64,000 nucleotides of DNA from Sipunculus nudus (taxonomy: Eukaryota > Annelida > Sipuncula > Golfingiida > Sipunculidae): NCBI GenBank assembly GCA_026874595.1, contig CM049314.1, positions 34,322,229 through 34,386,228 on the forward strand, given 5' to 3'. Position 1 is the stretch's first letter. Every line of letters starts with the position of its first letter. Under the pieces are notes generated by a model. The model was not told the origin of the DNA. It saw only the letters and a program-made list of their open reading frames with translations, and did not search any database. The translations under genes and the position numbers were made by a program. Shown here in pieces: positions 12,588 to 25,054 of this stretch.

Positions 12588-13299
12588 CAGTGGCGGATCC
12601 AGACATTCGAAAAGGGGGAGGGGGGGGGGCGTTATCATGCCCGTATGCATGGGTACTATGTAAAAACTGTTATATATACGTGTACATGTATGTATATATA
12701 TAATAATAATAATAATATTAGCCCCCTCCCATATTGGGAATTTTTTTAATATGCAATGTAAAGAGGAAATTTTGAGGCAATTTTCACCAAAATATGAGGA
12801 TTTCCTGTTCCTGAAAAACTGTTCCCTTATATCTTTGTGTTTTGAAGTCAAACTGTAGAGACTTTCAATATTTAATATTTATATTACTTCAATATTAGGA
12901 TATAAAATTTCAGTCGTTTAAAAAAAAGTCAATCGCGCAAAGGCGCATTTACGTTAGTAACTTGCAAAATATTATCTTTTAAATATAATGCTCGGAGTGA
13001 AATTACTGATATGTTGAAGTTTTTTTATTAAACTTTGCATTTTACCGGGTACCGGTATCACCAGAGGGGCCGTGAGATTGTTCACGGTCGACTTCAACCA
13101 CGGCCTGTTGTTCTGCAGTTGTTCTGCAGCTATTCATAAATATCCCTATACTCAAGTAATTAATTTGAAAGTAATAAACTGCAGATTACTTAAAAATCTA
13201 ATTGCTAATTAATAAAAAAAAGAAAATAATCACAAAAATTGGAAATTAGATAAAATGAGAGTTATTGCAGCTCAAGGGGGCCCCCTGGATCCGGAACTG
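12588..13299. mobile_element. Nested element with CGGATCCAG ends
   Basis: Termini CAGTGGCGGATCCAG and CAGTTCCGGATCCAG (inward) match at 13 of 15 positions. They lie inside the 12546-13477 element. The target duplication is unclear. The ends resemble the 11510-11664 MITE family. Confidence 0.6.
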
Positions 13300-13317
13300 A
13301 TTGCAAAGGCAATTTAA

Positions 13318-13319
<2 letters not shown>

Positions 13320-13372
<53 letters not shown>
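13320..13372. repeat. (AT)n microsatellite
   Basis: About 26 uninterrupted AT dinucleotides within the 12546-13477 element. Confidence 0.95.
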
Positions 13373-13375
<3 letters not shown>

Positions 13376-13802
13376 TTAAGATATAGTGAAATTCCGAAAG
13401 GACAGCGAGTACTGGTTGCAACCGGGGGGGGCGGGGGGCATGGCCCCCTGCGCCCCCCCCCCTTGGCTACGCCCCTGGTACCATCCCAAAATTCATGCGT
13501 ATAGCTGGGACCAAGGCTTAACGCGCGCGTCGCGGCAAATTCAAATCATACTTGCTATAACGCGCACGACACGCGTCAAATTGGATGGTATAACCAACCA
13601 AGCACCAGTTGTATAATTTGATTATTTATATAAAAATAGTAATCTTAATGATCAGCACTGGTTTAATTGAATACAAATATATCTCTTTGGGACCAAATAT
13701 GTTCTGAATATGACAGGACTCGATCATTATTCGTAATGATATTTATATGTTTGTGTTGTTTTGTTGCACATTTTCTTTACAGATATACACATTAATACTT
13801 AT

Positions 13803-13925
13803 CATGAGCGGATCCAGAGGGGTACAGGCCGGGGGTCTAGACCACCGCATCTTTTCTACGGGTTAATTCAGACCATTTTTTACGGCCTGGATCGCTCCTT
13901 TTCCTAAATCCTGGACCTGCCCCTG
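13803..13925. mobile_element. Short GGATCCAG-type MITE copy
   Basis: The left end CATGAGCGGATCCAGAGG and the right end (CAGGGGCAGGTCCAGGATTT inward) match the family at 11510. The flanks CTTAT and ATTAT match at 4 of 5 positions. Confidence 0.7.
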
Positions 13926-15326
13926 ATTATAGTGATTTGAATTATCACAAACATTTTACTGGCAGTTAAATCATAAACGGGTATGTTGGTAAGGGAAACC
14001 GTCTCTACAGTTACGTAATTATCAAAAATCCCCACGCGGCAAGCGACTGCTGACGCGCACGTGACGCCAGTCGTTTTGCTTTTATACTAGTAATAAAAAG
14101 ACTGAAGCAACTTTTCCTAGGTTTAACGCGTGACGCTTGACCAACATGTTTCGTGCGCGTTAGTCTGTTTTGCTTTTAAAATAAATATACTGAAGCAACT
14201 TTGCACAGACGTGCGCATTAGTCTGTTTTGGGCTTTAGGGGCTTTCTTCGTTCTGACAGCCTGTGATGATCAACAAAAGTAGAAGACAAGAATTTATACA
14301 AAATCATTTATGATGAAGCATGTAAATACGACATTTACATTCATGTAATAAGTTCCTGTTTTCAATGGCACAAATAAGCATTTATATTTAGGACTGGGTG
14401 CATTAAATATTCAACATCTTATGTACATGGTCAACTTTAGCAATAACCAGGTGTCATATAGCGTGAACAGTTTTTGAGTCTCAGGTAACATCGGCATAAA
14501 CAAAATTATACTGTAAGCATGTATAAACTTATAAATACACACCACGTGTCTGTTATCAAATTAATAAACAAAGCTGCCTTAAAAGTTGATTTAACGAAAG
14601 ATGTCCACAAAACAAAAGTTCCATATAGTGCTGCCCCCTGCCTGTGAAACTCAGAGTTAATTTTTATCTACAATGCTACCAGTGACATACAAGTCTACCA
14701 TATATTTACCATAATTATCTTTTATATGAGAGGATATCCAAAAATTCAATATTTCATTTCTTTTATATAATTGGAGATTTTCACTGAATGAAAATTAATA
14801 CAATAAAGATGTCAAATTGTGATATGTAGCAATATAGCTTTAAATCTCATCATACATATCATCCTCAATATGACATCCGCTTGACATCCAGGTAACATGG
14901 GAGGACACATCAGGAAGTGGAGAAGCGTGGGGGGATATTGGGACATGATGGGGGCAACATCACAATAGCACATCAGGGTGACATCAGCAGTGTGTGAGCC
15001 AGCCTTAAGGATAAGCATTATGAATGATCAGCAATCATCAAGAATCAGAAAAAGGGTTTATCATACACACTGCTAAAAAATAAACAGGAAAAACATAACC
15101 TGAATATAAAGAAATCAGAGGTCAAGACCCACCCCCCCCTCCCAATTATCAACATTTTTTAGACCAATTTTAAACCATGACAGGTAAATTGCTAGGAATA
15201 ATCACACAATGACATCCGTTGACCCCTCCTGCTAGAAATCCTTGATCCGCACCTGTGTAGAAATTTTAAAATTATAGTCTGTAACAGTGCAACCTGGGAT
15301 AGTTTCAGATATGTGTTTTTTAAGCA
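13926..15326. other. Intergenic stretch downstream of RHBDD1
   Basis: No gene was seen. A truncated GGATCCG-type MITE occupies about 15121-15257. A CTCF-like core on the minus strand (GGCAGGGGGCAGCACT) lies at about 14625-14640. Confidence 0.4.
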
Positions 15327-15332
15327 TTTATT
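15327..15332 (-). terminator. RHBDD1: Candidate polyadenylation signal of RHBDD1
   Basis: AATAAA on the minus strand, 165 bases beyond the RHBDD1 stop codon; the best hexamer close to the stop. Confidence 0.5.
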
Positions 15333-15496
15333 ATTTTTTCTGTTGTTTTAGGCTGAAGAAGGGGGGCATACCTTCCCCGCCCAACACAGCACTATAACTG
15401 TTTGGCTGTCCACTATCAAATATATATTTCCTTTTCCGCTGTATAAACTTAACAAGTACACCAGGTTTGGCAGTTTCACCCTGTACACAGGATATG

Positions 15497-18400
15497 TCAA
15501 TGTCTTGAGAATCTTTCCAGCCGTCGAGCTCGCATTTCATCCAGACCACCTCTGTTCACAGAATGATTCTGTGTGTCAAGGTCTGGATACAGCCGGGATG
15601 AGGTACCGTCCATCCGAACATCATTACTGTCTGGATGAAGTGGGGGTGCACTGGGTTGTGTACCTGTTTAAAATGAAATATATATTACTTAAATGAAGAA
15701 TATGTAGGCATATATACAAGAGTTGTTTTTTCTTTAACAGAACAAGGGTCCCATGAGTTACAGTGCTCAGCCGAAGTTGCCTTCAAGGTAAAAATATAAA
15801 TTAATATCAAATGGAGATAAAGTCCAAGAGGAAGGAGTAATATAGGCCATGGCTGGTTGATATGATTTCTTTGTATTGCTGAGTAATAAATTGTTGCAAA
15901 TAATATTTTGTTATTTGACACCTGTGATTGCAGTCCACTGTTTTTAACACTCCTTTACAGGAGTAAGCAAACGGTTTCAAGGCAATATTTTGGCAGTTAC
16001 AGATTTATTTTAAAGGGAAGAAGCTAATTTGCATGTTAATTCAACATGCTTTATATGTGACTGGGCCCCTTTAAGCCAGGGTTGGAGCTAGGTTCACGCA
16101 CCTGTACCTGTACTTATACTAAGGACTTAATTAGCTGTACCTGGTTTAATGTAATGTAGGTTTGATACTGGAAATGGACAGGTTTACTTGCATACATGTG
16201 AAATGTATGCAGTTATAACAAGGCCTTTAAAACTATATCCACAGTGCTGTGTCACTCACGGTCATTAAGACTGTTGAGCATGGCTCTCTGTAGCTGTTCT
16301 TCCTCGGTCATGCCTGCGCTGTATGAATGTGTGTCTTCTGCTCCTGGCTGCTCCTGTTGGTATTCCCCTCTGTCAGTTTGACCTTGACCTCTGTGTGACC
16401 CCTGCCTAGTGTTGTATCTGTAATTTTGTGCTGGTTCCCTCTGCCACCGGTTTGATGCTGTGCCACTGTAGTTCATGTAACCAGGACCTGTGCTACGTCT
16501 GGTGGGTGCTGGAAAATAACATTAAATAATTGTCATAATCTTCTCAAGTTCTGAAGTTTATATACATATGAATGTGAAGCCTCAGGCTGTTACACAGTTT
16601 ACCTAAATTACTTTTATGCTAAAAATACTGGGTGACAGTGACTATATAATGTCACACCCTAGAAGGAATTGACTTTCCAGGTTCTTTTAAAGGGTGGACT
16701 AAACCAGCTGAAACTCACACATACACTCAAAATGATGTCAAAGGCTGTGTGTAACAAAACCAATAAAAGACCTGGGTTCTCTAAACCTAAGTTCCAATGC
16801 AAACATTGATACATGATACTACATATATATATATATGTATAAACTTCTTGAATAAAGATCATACTGGATAAATATTCAAAATAAAAAGGACTCCTTTATT
16901 ACACACCCATACCAATACCATGCCCATGAAATATATATAACAAGCTCCAAGCTGTAGCATTGTAACTGAGTAACAAATGTGATTACATGATGTTAACACA
17001 CTATGCACATCATACATCAGATTCAGTCAAGAATCTTGCCAACATCTATTAAATCACGCAATAAAAGTGTACAGGAAGCTGACCCACCAGTATTTGAACT
17101 AATAAAGATATATAGTTAAGCCAAAAAAAATGTATGGTTCTCAGGCGGTCCATATCAATTTTAACCCCTCTCATCAAAATATTTATTTTGATTTTCATCT
17201 TTCATGAAGATAAAATAATACAATTTTGATCAGATTTCCCTTGTTATGTAGTGCTTTTACCTGCATAACATATCTGTTATTATCATGCTTCTCCCTGATC
17301 ATATGATATTTTTATCAAAACAAACAAAAAAGGTAAAAAAAAAATTAAATCTACCACCCACACTGATTTCTGAAAAAAGTGCCTGAGAACCAAACCTTTT
17401 TTTTGCCTAAACATAAGAACATTTTATCTGAATTATAAGTCCATCAGGTTTAAGAAAATTTAATTTTATCATATCCCATTCCACAAACCTGTGTTCCCCT
17501 GTTTTTTTTTTATAATTTTCTTAAAGTTTATATTTATCATCAATTTCCTTGAAAACTACATCTGGAAGTGATGACCTAATATAGCAATTAAGAATTTTAC
17601 AATAAATCTTCAGTTTATGTTTCACAACTATTTATTCTCTTCACAATGATCTGGCAGATCATATGTGTCTCTGCATTCATGAGTAGCCATCTTTGTTTAA
17701 GCTGATTCAATTTCTTAGAGTATTTTAATACCTGACATCATCCAATGAGCAACTTTAATTTGAGGCCGTTTTTACATGTCACCAATAACCTTGACTGCCA
17801 TAAGTGATCCTGATATGTAGACCTGATATGTAAAATGTAGATTGATTTCTCATATTTTTATATAATTCTCTTTCTTGAATAAGGTGTAAGGTAGATAATT
17901 ACTGACATAGTTGAAAATTAGGCCCTTTAATCTCCAACCATAAAATTCATATTTTCACCCTTGAAAAGAAACTAATAAAAAATTTCATAGCTTAAAACAG
18001 TTGGACACGAGGGGATGAAACAAACTATAGTACCGGTACTCACTGAATGGTAAGTCCATCATGTATTTTAGGGGACCCTTGGCATAAGCTAACCCAACCA
18101 AGATTCCAGCAAGGTGACCTGTAAATAATCACAAATATGGGCAATATATGACATGACAAAACAGACGTATTAAATCAGATGACATTTTAAAATACCTAAA
18201 TATTTTCCTGATAGTGTATGGTACACGTCGCATATGCACAAAGAGCATTATGAAAGCACATTTAACAAAAATAAAAATTCATACAATAACACATAATAGA
18301 ATCATCATCAATAAGCACACCATTTTTCAACTTCCAAAACAGTGAAAGGTATATAAATGATCCACTGAATTAATATACAAAGACATTGCATACAGCAGAC

Positions 18401-20126
18401 AGTCCTAGTAATAAGTGCAACTTGACCATTATGGGCTAAAGCTCCATAAAAGAGACACATAAAAGATTAGGACTAAATCTGACTTATGTCAGTATTTTTA
18501 TGCTCTTCATCAAATTAAATAACTTTTTGTGAGGCATTTCATCACCATTCATGTTTCATCAGCCTTCCTTTAATATTTTCATATTTTTTTTCCCTCTAGA
18601 TTTGCTTAAAAATGTATCATAATAAAGCAATATTTAATGTACTTGCATTTTAGATTTGCCTGGGTAATTTTGAGGATGACATAATAAGACTGTTGGTGTA
18701 ATAATAAATTGCATGTATACTGTTTGTAAGTACTTATTTATGTGTGCATGAATTAATCTCAGGAAATATGTGCATGCCTTTTACCTTTGTAACTGAACAT
18801 TATACGTACCCATGAACGAGGCATTTGGTATCATTATCTGTATAAGTACCAGTTCTGCCCAGCAGGCATATCGAGTGGGAACTGGAATGATGTTCATTAT
18901 GTACTCAACACCAGGTGGCAGCATATATGTGGTCACTACTTTCAGCGCAAACACAACACCTGAAAAATATACACTGTCTGGTTACAAACAGAAAACCGAT
19001 GACTGGTTGTTGATTACACATGAGCAGAAATTGAGAGGTTATTACAGTCGAGCCTCAAATTTCTGTATCTCTTTATTCCGATAATTTGTTTTTCTGAAAT
19101 TTAAAGTAAGGAACAAAAAATTTACCTCGTTTAAGTGTCTTTCGCTGCTTTTATAATGAAAATAGGATTAATGATGATTAAAAATGATCTCATGAGATAA
19201 CGTTGCTTGACGGCAGGATTAACATATTAATGAAACTTTGATAATAATATGCCCCATGTACTAGCAGTATACTTCTTGAAAAATGTCTGACCTGGCATAT
19301 CTGTAACCCCAATTATCTGAACAAATTTTATGTTCCCCATATCATTTGGATATTTGAGGTTCTACTGTAATTGTTCGTGGTGAAAGAATGTGAAGTAAAT
19401 TTATGCCTCCTTTCTTTCATTTGCAAAACTCATCAGATTTGTGAATAGAGGTCCTTGTCTGACTTTGGGGGGTGCCCAAATGTGGAAATAAAAGAAAAGG
19501 ACAACCTTGGCACTATGGAATCAGTGTCTGTTGGCTTATTTATATAAAAAAAAGTTCAAGAGATATCTTTAGCAATGCAAATCAGATATTGCAATAGGCC
19601 TCTTATAATAATATTAATCTCACATACAAAAATCAAAGCAGACAATTTTACAATATCGTACTATGTGACAGCACTTACCTGAGAATCCAATGGCACAGTC
19701 AGTGAGATAATGAGGCTCCCCGAGAACTTGCTCAGCGAAAAGACCGAGACCAACCAACACACAGTTTGTAAGGAGAGTGAACACTACTAAAAGGTATGCA
19801 AAATATTCACTTCCAAATTTACGTTCCAAACTCCTTCCCTTCCACAAGAATGAAATCATATTAAAATAAAGGTGCCAGTCATTTATGTGATAAAACGCTG
19901 CAAAGATGAGCCGCTGCCACTCGTGGCGGTACCAAACATTGAAGGCACTGATGCACACTTCACTGTTTGACGGCCAATAGATGTCCAATAGTCGTAAAAA
20001 TACTGCCACGTGGATCCCTACTGTTGTTAAGGTTACTGGAGGAATGTGTTCAAATCCCATCCTGAACATCTGGTAGCCGAGAAGGACGATACCCAGCCCT
20101 GGGGCACGTCTTCTTTGTCGCATCAT
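15497..20126 (-). CDS. RHBDD1: Rhomboid-related intramembrane protease RHBDL4
   Basis: Coding exons 20126-19679, 18959-18810, 18118-18044, 16508-16260 and 15663-15497, all GT-AG and phase-consistent, give 1089 nt (362 aa). The family is an ER rhomboid protease that cleaves unstable or ubiquitinated membrane proteins for ER-associated degradation. Visible hallmarks are HxxDWHLYFNM in the rhomboid core, catalytic Ser149 in GFSG and catalytic His201 in GHLAG. A ubiquitin-interacting motif (TEEEQLQRAMLNSLND) lies at about 292-307. The C-terminal MRARRLERF at about 351-359 matches the p97/VCP-binding motif RxxRLxRF. The protein is longer than I recall for the human one (about 315 aa), mostly in the low-complexity Gln/Arg/Gly linker before the UIM. 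Two consecutive ATGs open the frame; the first is used here. A 5' UTR intron precedes it (acceptor before 20140). Confidence 0.96.
15664..16259 (-). other. RHBDD1 intron 4
   Basis: GTGAGT donor and CAG acceptor, both on the minus strand. No repeat structure was recognised inside. Confidence 0.85.
17120..17408. mobile_element. GCCAAAAAAA-type MITE (copy 1), RHBDD1 intron 3
   Basis: The ends pair as GCCAAAAAAAATGTATGGTT and its inverse, and include GGTTCTCAGGC. It belongs to a family with copies at 26368, 37516, 40461 and 48901 and fragments at 56391 and 61634. It carries no coding sequence. See the 40461 copy for the target site. The rest of this intron (16509-18043) is plain AT-rich sequence. 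Confidence 0.85.
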
Positions 20127-20140
20127 CCTTGATTAAGTCA
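20127..20140 (-). other. RHBDD1: 5' UTR segment of RHBDD1 exon 2
   Basis: Minus-strand acceptor CTTTCAG ends at 20141, and the start codon follows 14 bases into the exon. The transcript therefore begins in a separate upstream exon. Confidence 0.7.
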
Positions 20141-20785
20141 CTGAAAGAAAAAGGAAAATACATACGGCTTGATGTAAGGTTTCAAATTTTTTTTATTAAA
20201 GTGTAGGACTATACATAGTGCATTCAATGTTTTGAAGTTATGCTACTAGAATATGGACAATCAACAAGTGACTACAACGTGTACCAGTATCCCTCAGATC
20301 ACAGTTGCATCAATAATGTGAGGCATAGAATGTCCCCTGACCCAACAGCTCTCCAACTTTGTGGCATCAGAAACACCAAAGTATAGCAAGACACATGGAT
20401 GGATCTAAAAAAATTGTAGGTGGCACCACCGTTTTGGCAAACACTGGATGGATCAGGATGGCACACAAAAAAAACTGCAGATGACGCTACCAGTCTTGAG
20501 TATAGACCCAGTAGTGGCTTGTGAGTATGTTAAGAGCCACAGACATCTGGCTTTATTTATTTTGTGGACAAAGGGCACACAAAGCATTTGTTGTGATATT
20601 GTGTAATAGGTGCCTGTCCCAGTGAGACGACCACGTACTGGTTACAAATGACTGTTTCAGCTTGAGAGGAGCATGTATTACATTTTCAGCTGGCTGGGCC
20701 AGGAGGTCAGTAGTGATGATTTAACTCATGAGCATCGCTGGCTGAAACAACTGTGTGTGAAACCCTGGTTGGTTCACTGGTAGAC

Positions 20786-21236
20786 CCAGTTGTGGCTTTG
20801 TTGTAAACACAGAGCCACAGGCCCCTGCCTTCATTTATCTAGCAGATAGGAGTGCATGCATTGTAAGATGATGGTGATCTGGGGTGGTTGTTTCAGCCAG
20901 CAGTGTGAGGTGGACGTGTTACATCATCACTGCTAACTTCTTGACCCACCCAGCCGAAGGTGACTCATGCACCTGGCCGGCTAAAACAATCCACTGTGTA
21001 ACCCTGGTAACAACCTGTGTAGCCAGTGGTCTTGTGTAGCAAGTGGTCCAGTTACAAGGACTCACACAGCAGTGATGCTGTAACACATGCACTGCACACC
21101 ACTGGCTGAAACAATTGCCCCACTTCACCAAGATAAGATAGGCCTACATGTACTTAAACTGGGTGCATCGTCAGAAAATGCATGCGTTCCCGTTCGCTAG
21201 ATAAATGAAAGCAGTTTACAACAGAGCCACAACTTG
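20786..21236. repeat. Foldback (imperfect long inverted repeat)
   Basis: Arms of about 150-170 bases (20786-20934 and 21067-21236) are inverted copies. They pair around AGTTGTGGCTTTGTTGTAAA, TTCATTTATCTAGC and TTGTTTCAGCCAG blocks, with a loop near 20935-21066. Related blocks continue upstream at 20640-20750. No coding was seen. Confidence 0.75.
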
Positions 21237-21767
21237 GACTAGGTTCACTGGGACAGCCACCAATCACACAGGATCACAATTAAAATGCTGCACAGCATTT
21301 TGCATGTGCTATTCTGCTAGATGAATGCATCCAGAGGTCCATGTTATAGTAGTGAAACAGACTGAAATTCCAAATAACATGTTTTGTTGGGACCAGATTG
21401 TTTATTTGTGGTGTGAAACCGCTCAAAGCAAGGATAAAAAGAGTTCAATTTGTGATAATCTGACAGAAAGGCCGGTGTGGGACAGAAACCCTATTTCCTG
21501 CTAATTGTTGCCCAGGCCAATGTTTGTTGACATTGTGTCAAGCGCCTATGAACAAACCATTTCTAAGATATGTTATATCATGAGTATTATCACTATAAAA
21601 AATTAACAAATGGACACTACATGAAACGGACAGTGGGTGGCGCCACCAATCTTTGTTTTGCACTAGTTCACATGTGAACAGCTCATTCCATTTTTAACTG
21701 TCAGAAAGAACCTACAAAGGGTTTGCCCAATTTAATCGGACTCAATATTATTAGGCCCTGCCATATA

Positions 21768-23133
21768 CAGTCTAACCTCTTTCATACACCCCTTGTTCAT
21801 CTGCCAACCTCGCCTATCGCCAACAAATGACAAAGTCCCGATTTTCTTAATACTTATTTACCTGGTTCATTTGCCAGCCTCGCTGTCTGCCATTTGCTTT
21901 TTCACCCAAATGTGCCACATTCCCTTGATCATAAGCCAACTTCCTGATTTCCAGCTTAAGACAAGTCGGAAATATTTCGTCAAGCCAGGGGTGTTATCGC
22001 ATGGGCTCAGCTTACCTGGCCACGTCTGTGTTTACAACATGTCATGCTTCACTGCTTATAGATCAAGTAGCGGGTGAAATTGATTAATTAATGACTTAAC
22101 ACCCTTGAGTTGCTTGGGGACAGCTGACATCAGCTGATTGACCGGTGTAGATTTCACACCTCGGGTTGTTAGGACAAGTGTCATTTAATGAGGCAAACCA
22201 GATGAGTAGTAATGAGCAATTAACCGGGGTATAAGGTCAAGCTGCGTATACATATCGTGTACAGACAACAGTGAACCTAGGGGTATTGTCCTTAGTGACG
22301 CAGTTCGCTGGACGAAGCGTGCCTGGGATTCCGTCAGCAGCGCCACCATCGGCAATACTTGGAAACATACAGGATTATTCTCTGGGGTCACCAGCCAAAT
22401 TAAAAAGATTGGCACTGTGGTCCAGAAGCAAAAAGTATCCTTCCGCTTCTACAACGAGTGACTGATTGCTTTGGGATTGACCACAGTGCACGCATGTCTC
22501 ATCAAGAATTCGTCAAACCCCATTAGAATATAGAAACAGAACAACCTTTAAGTGATCAAGATATTGTGGAAACAGTGACAGACTACCATGATACAGCCCA
22601 TCCCACCTCTGAACCTGAGAAATAGTTCCCCAAATTCCGCATACATCTGCCGAAGTCTTTCAGGCCATGAAGACCATCTTACGATATTTTCGAGAGCTCC
22701 AACTAAAACAAACAGTCCTATATTGACGAATTTAACAAAATGGACCAAAGAATAACAGCTCTTCAGTCACAAGTTGGCAAGCAATGCTCCATTTCGGAAT
22801 TCTTTTGGGGCACACTCGGATGAAAGTGAAATGGCACAAGAAGAATTTTATATTTTGACCGGATATATTATACAAACATGAATAATTTGTAAACAAATTG
22901 TACACTGTATTTTTCTGTAGTTATTTGTAATTTTTTTCAATGTGAATAAAGATATATAAATGTATAAAATGCTGTTTTTTTTAATATGACTAGTTAAAGA
23001 GGAGCCTAAGAAATACATAGCCCGGTTTTAGCTACCCTGCACATCCCATATGGACCCCTCGATCTACCACCACCCTCGCTTACTGCCAAAAATCCCCCCA
23101 GTCCGATGTTGGCGAATGAAAGAGGTTCAACTG
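21768..23133 (+). mobile_element. Tigger/pogo-like DNA transposon relic
   Basis: Inverted ends CAGTCTAACCTCTTTCATAC and CAGTTGAACCTCTTTCATTC (inward) lie inside a TA duplication (21766-21767 and 23134-23135). The undisturbed foldback arm at about 23290-23309 preserves the exact empty site. Inside, 22540-22780 (+) encodes a decayed pogo/Tigger-type C-terminal tail, with SAEVFQAMKTILRYF after LSDQDIVETVTD, broken by stops. The element has no intact transposase. Confidence 0.85.
22540..22780 (+). pseudogene. Degenerate pogo/Tigger transposase C-terminal fragment
   Basis: Conceptual translation gives short blocks such as LSDQDIVETVTD, SAEVFQAMKTILRYF and NKMDQRITALQSQV in shifting frames with several stops. 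The pattern matches the tail of Tigger-family transposases. The catalytic DDE core was not recognised. Confidence 0.6.
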
Positions 23134-23388
23134 TATTGAGTCTGTAGCCATACAGTGAAAGTTTCTACAATAGAGTGTCTTTACAACAGAGCCAAAACTG
23201 GGTCTTCTGTTGACACTGGTTACAAGGGCATTGGGTGGTGTGTAGTCTGATCTGAGGCTTATATTGTAGAAACTCTCAGTGTATAGCTATCAGACTCAAT
23301 ATATGGCAGGGCCTAATAGTTATAATATGGAGTCCGATTAAATCGGGCTAACCAAGGGTCTACGAGGAGTTCTTCATAAAACAGGAAC

Positions 23389-23457
23389 TGTTTTGGTGGC
23401 CGCCGACGTCGACACAACAGGTTTCAGGTTTCTGTTGCGTCGCCGGCCCACCAAAGG
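23389..23457. repeat. GC-rich hairpin
   Basis: TTTTGGTGGCCGCCGACGTC and a downstream inverse (CTTTGGTGGGCCGGCGACG) can pair across a short loop. This is a GC-rich island inside an AT-rich intron. Confidence 0.55.
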
Positions 23458-25054
23458 GCTAACTGGGGTTATAGCACGATACGATCTGTTACTCTTAGAA
23501 AGAAAATTAAATAAAAATATTTCCTATGGTTTTAGCAAACCAATGTTCACAATCTTCACATAATGTTGTATGTCGAAAGGCCTGTAATAAAAAATAACCA
23601 GTGGAAAGCATGAAGCACCTGTAACATCAACAACTGATAGTATTTGTCCAAAGAGAATTGAAGCATTAACAGCCCCGGTAGACATCTTGCATTTGGTGGC
23701 AGTCCTGTATAAGGCTTTAGGCCTGTCTACTGTTATGTTCATATTTTTATTTCCTTGGTGCAAAATAGGGCTGAGAACAGAACAGTAATGTTTTCTAGTG
23801 GTCAAATTTGCCTTGGTGCAAGGCTGAGAATTACACACCAGGTGACCCGGGCTCCATACTCAGCCTTGAGTATGTTCTTACGAAATATCGTAGCGGTCCT
23901 TCTGATGTATCAGAAGGAAAGAATAAAAGAGTAATTAAGAATAAGATGCAGCTTAAACTATGTTCACTCTACCTATATATCCTTTATATATCAGTTTCCA
24001 TACATGTGGTGTCTCCTGTTTATGTTATATATGATATAACAGCATTTTATCATGAAGAGAAGAGCAGAAGACCATCACTGACACAGCCATGTTGCTGAGG
24101 CATGAACTCTGGTCACCCATGACCTGACCTGTGACCTGACCTCTGGTGTACCAGAGTAATTTATTGCTAATAAATCTATAAAAAAAAATCTTATTTCATG
24201 AATAATACTTATGAGTAAATGATAATATATGGCCTCAATAAGTCCTTTATAAGTTTATGGCTATATCATTTAAGGTTTTAACAAATTTGCCTATGGAAGT
24301 TATGGAAACAATATTTACTATAATTTATTTGGAACAATAATCAGAGGACAACTTTACTCATATCAATAAGGTCAAGGACAGGGTCATGTGACAAAAGATA
24401 AACATGACCGCATGGCAGGCTAAAAAAAACCACAGGAGTTGAAATCTTAACAATTTCCTTATAAGGGCACTTCTACATAATTTATTTTTACTCCAGAACA
24501 GTTTATTAGCCATTATTGGTAAGAAATTTGCTAAATTGCCTCCATTTTCTCTGTTTATTTTGCAAATATCCCAATATACCCCTGCTACGCTTTTCCATAA
24601 GAGGATCCCCATAACTGAAATCTCATTTCAGTGATGAACCCATAACAATGGTCAAATATACAATACACATAGATGTACTGAACATTAATCAATGGATATA
24701 TGTTAAATCTCACACTTGTGTATGGAGTGTTATAATCACAGTTAACTGCAGGTGCAATCTATGGACTCCACAATGCGTCAGTCACTGAAAAAAAAGCAAT
24801 TGAGGAGTTCATTCTTATGGGCTACTGTTTTGGAGGCTACAATAATCAGTGATTTAGTGATAATTGATTGAGTAAATAGTTTTCACTTTCGGTATTATTA
24901 ATATCAATTATCTCTGTCACTATTTGTATCAATAATAATACTTTATGCCAAATTATGGTTCATAATAAAATATTAATATAAATTACAATATCATTTACTA
25001 TAACCATATAAATTATAATTATTTCCGGTTACACATTTTGAAAACCTAACGTAC

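Larger units (their letters stand above)
12546..13477. mobile_element. 932-bp element, CAGGGGCGTAGCC ends, 5-bp TSD
   Basis: The left end CAGGGGCGTAGCCAGG and the right end (CAGGGGCGTAGCCAAGG inward) are inverted repeats. The exact 5-bp direct repeat GTACC lies at 12541-12545 and 13478-13482. No transposase was seen. Another element appears nested inside it at 12588-13299. Confidence 0.85.
21703..23377. repeat. Second foldback, left arm split by an insertion
   Basis: The left arm (21703-21767 plus 23136-23172) is the inverse of the right arm (23261-23377), including TTTAATCGGACTC, TTAGGCCCTGCCATATA and GTTTCTACAATA. A transposon interrupts the left arm at a TA. Confidence 0.8.
20141..25054 (-). 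other. RHBDD1 5' UTR intron, rich in inverted repeats
   Basis: A 4.9-kb interval between the proposed non-coding exon and the ATG exon. It contains two foldback structures, a Tigger-like relic and fragments of the GGTGGCGCCACC repeat family at about 20417 and 21636. No other coding was seen. Confidence 0.55.
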
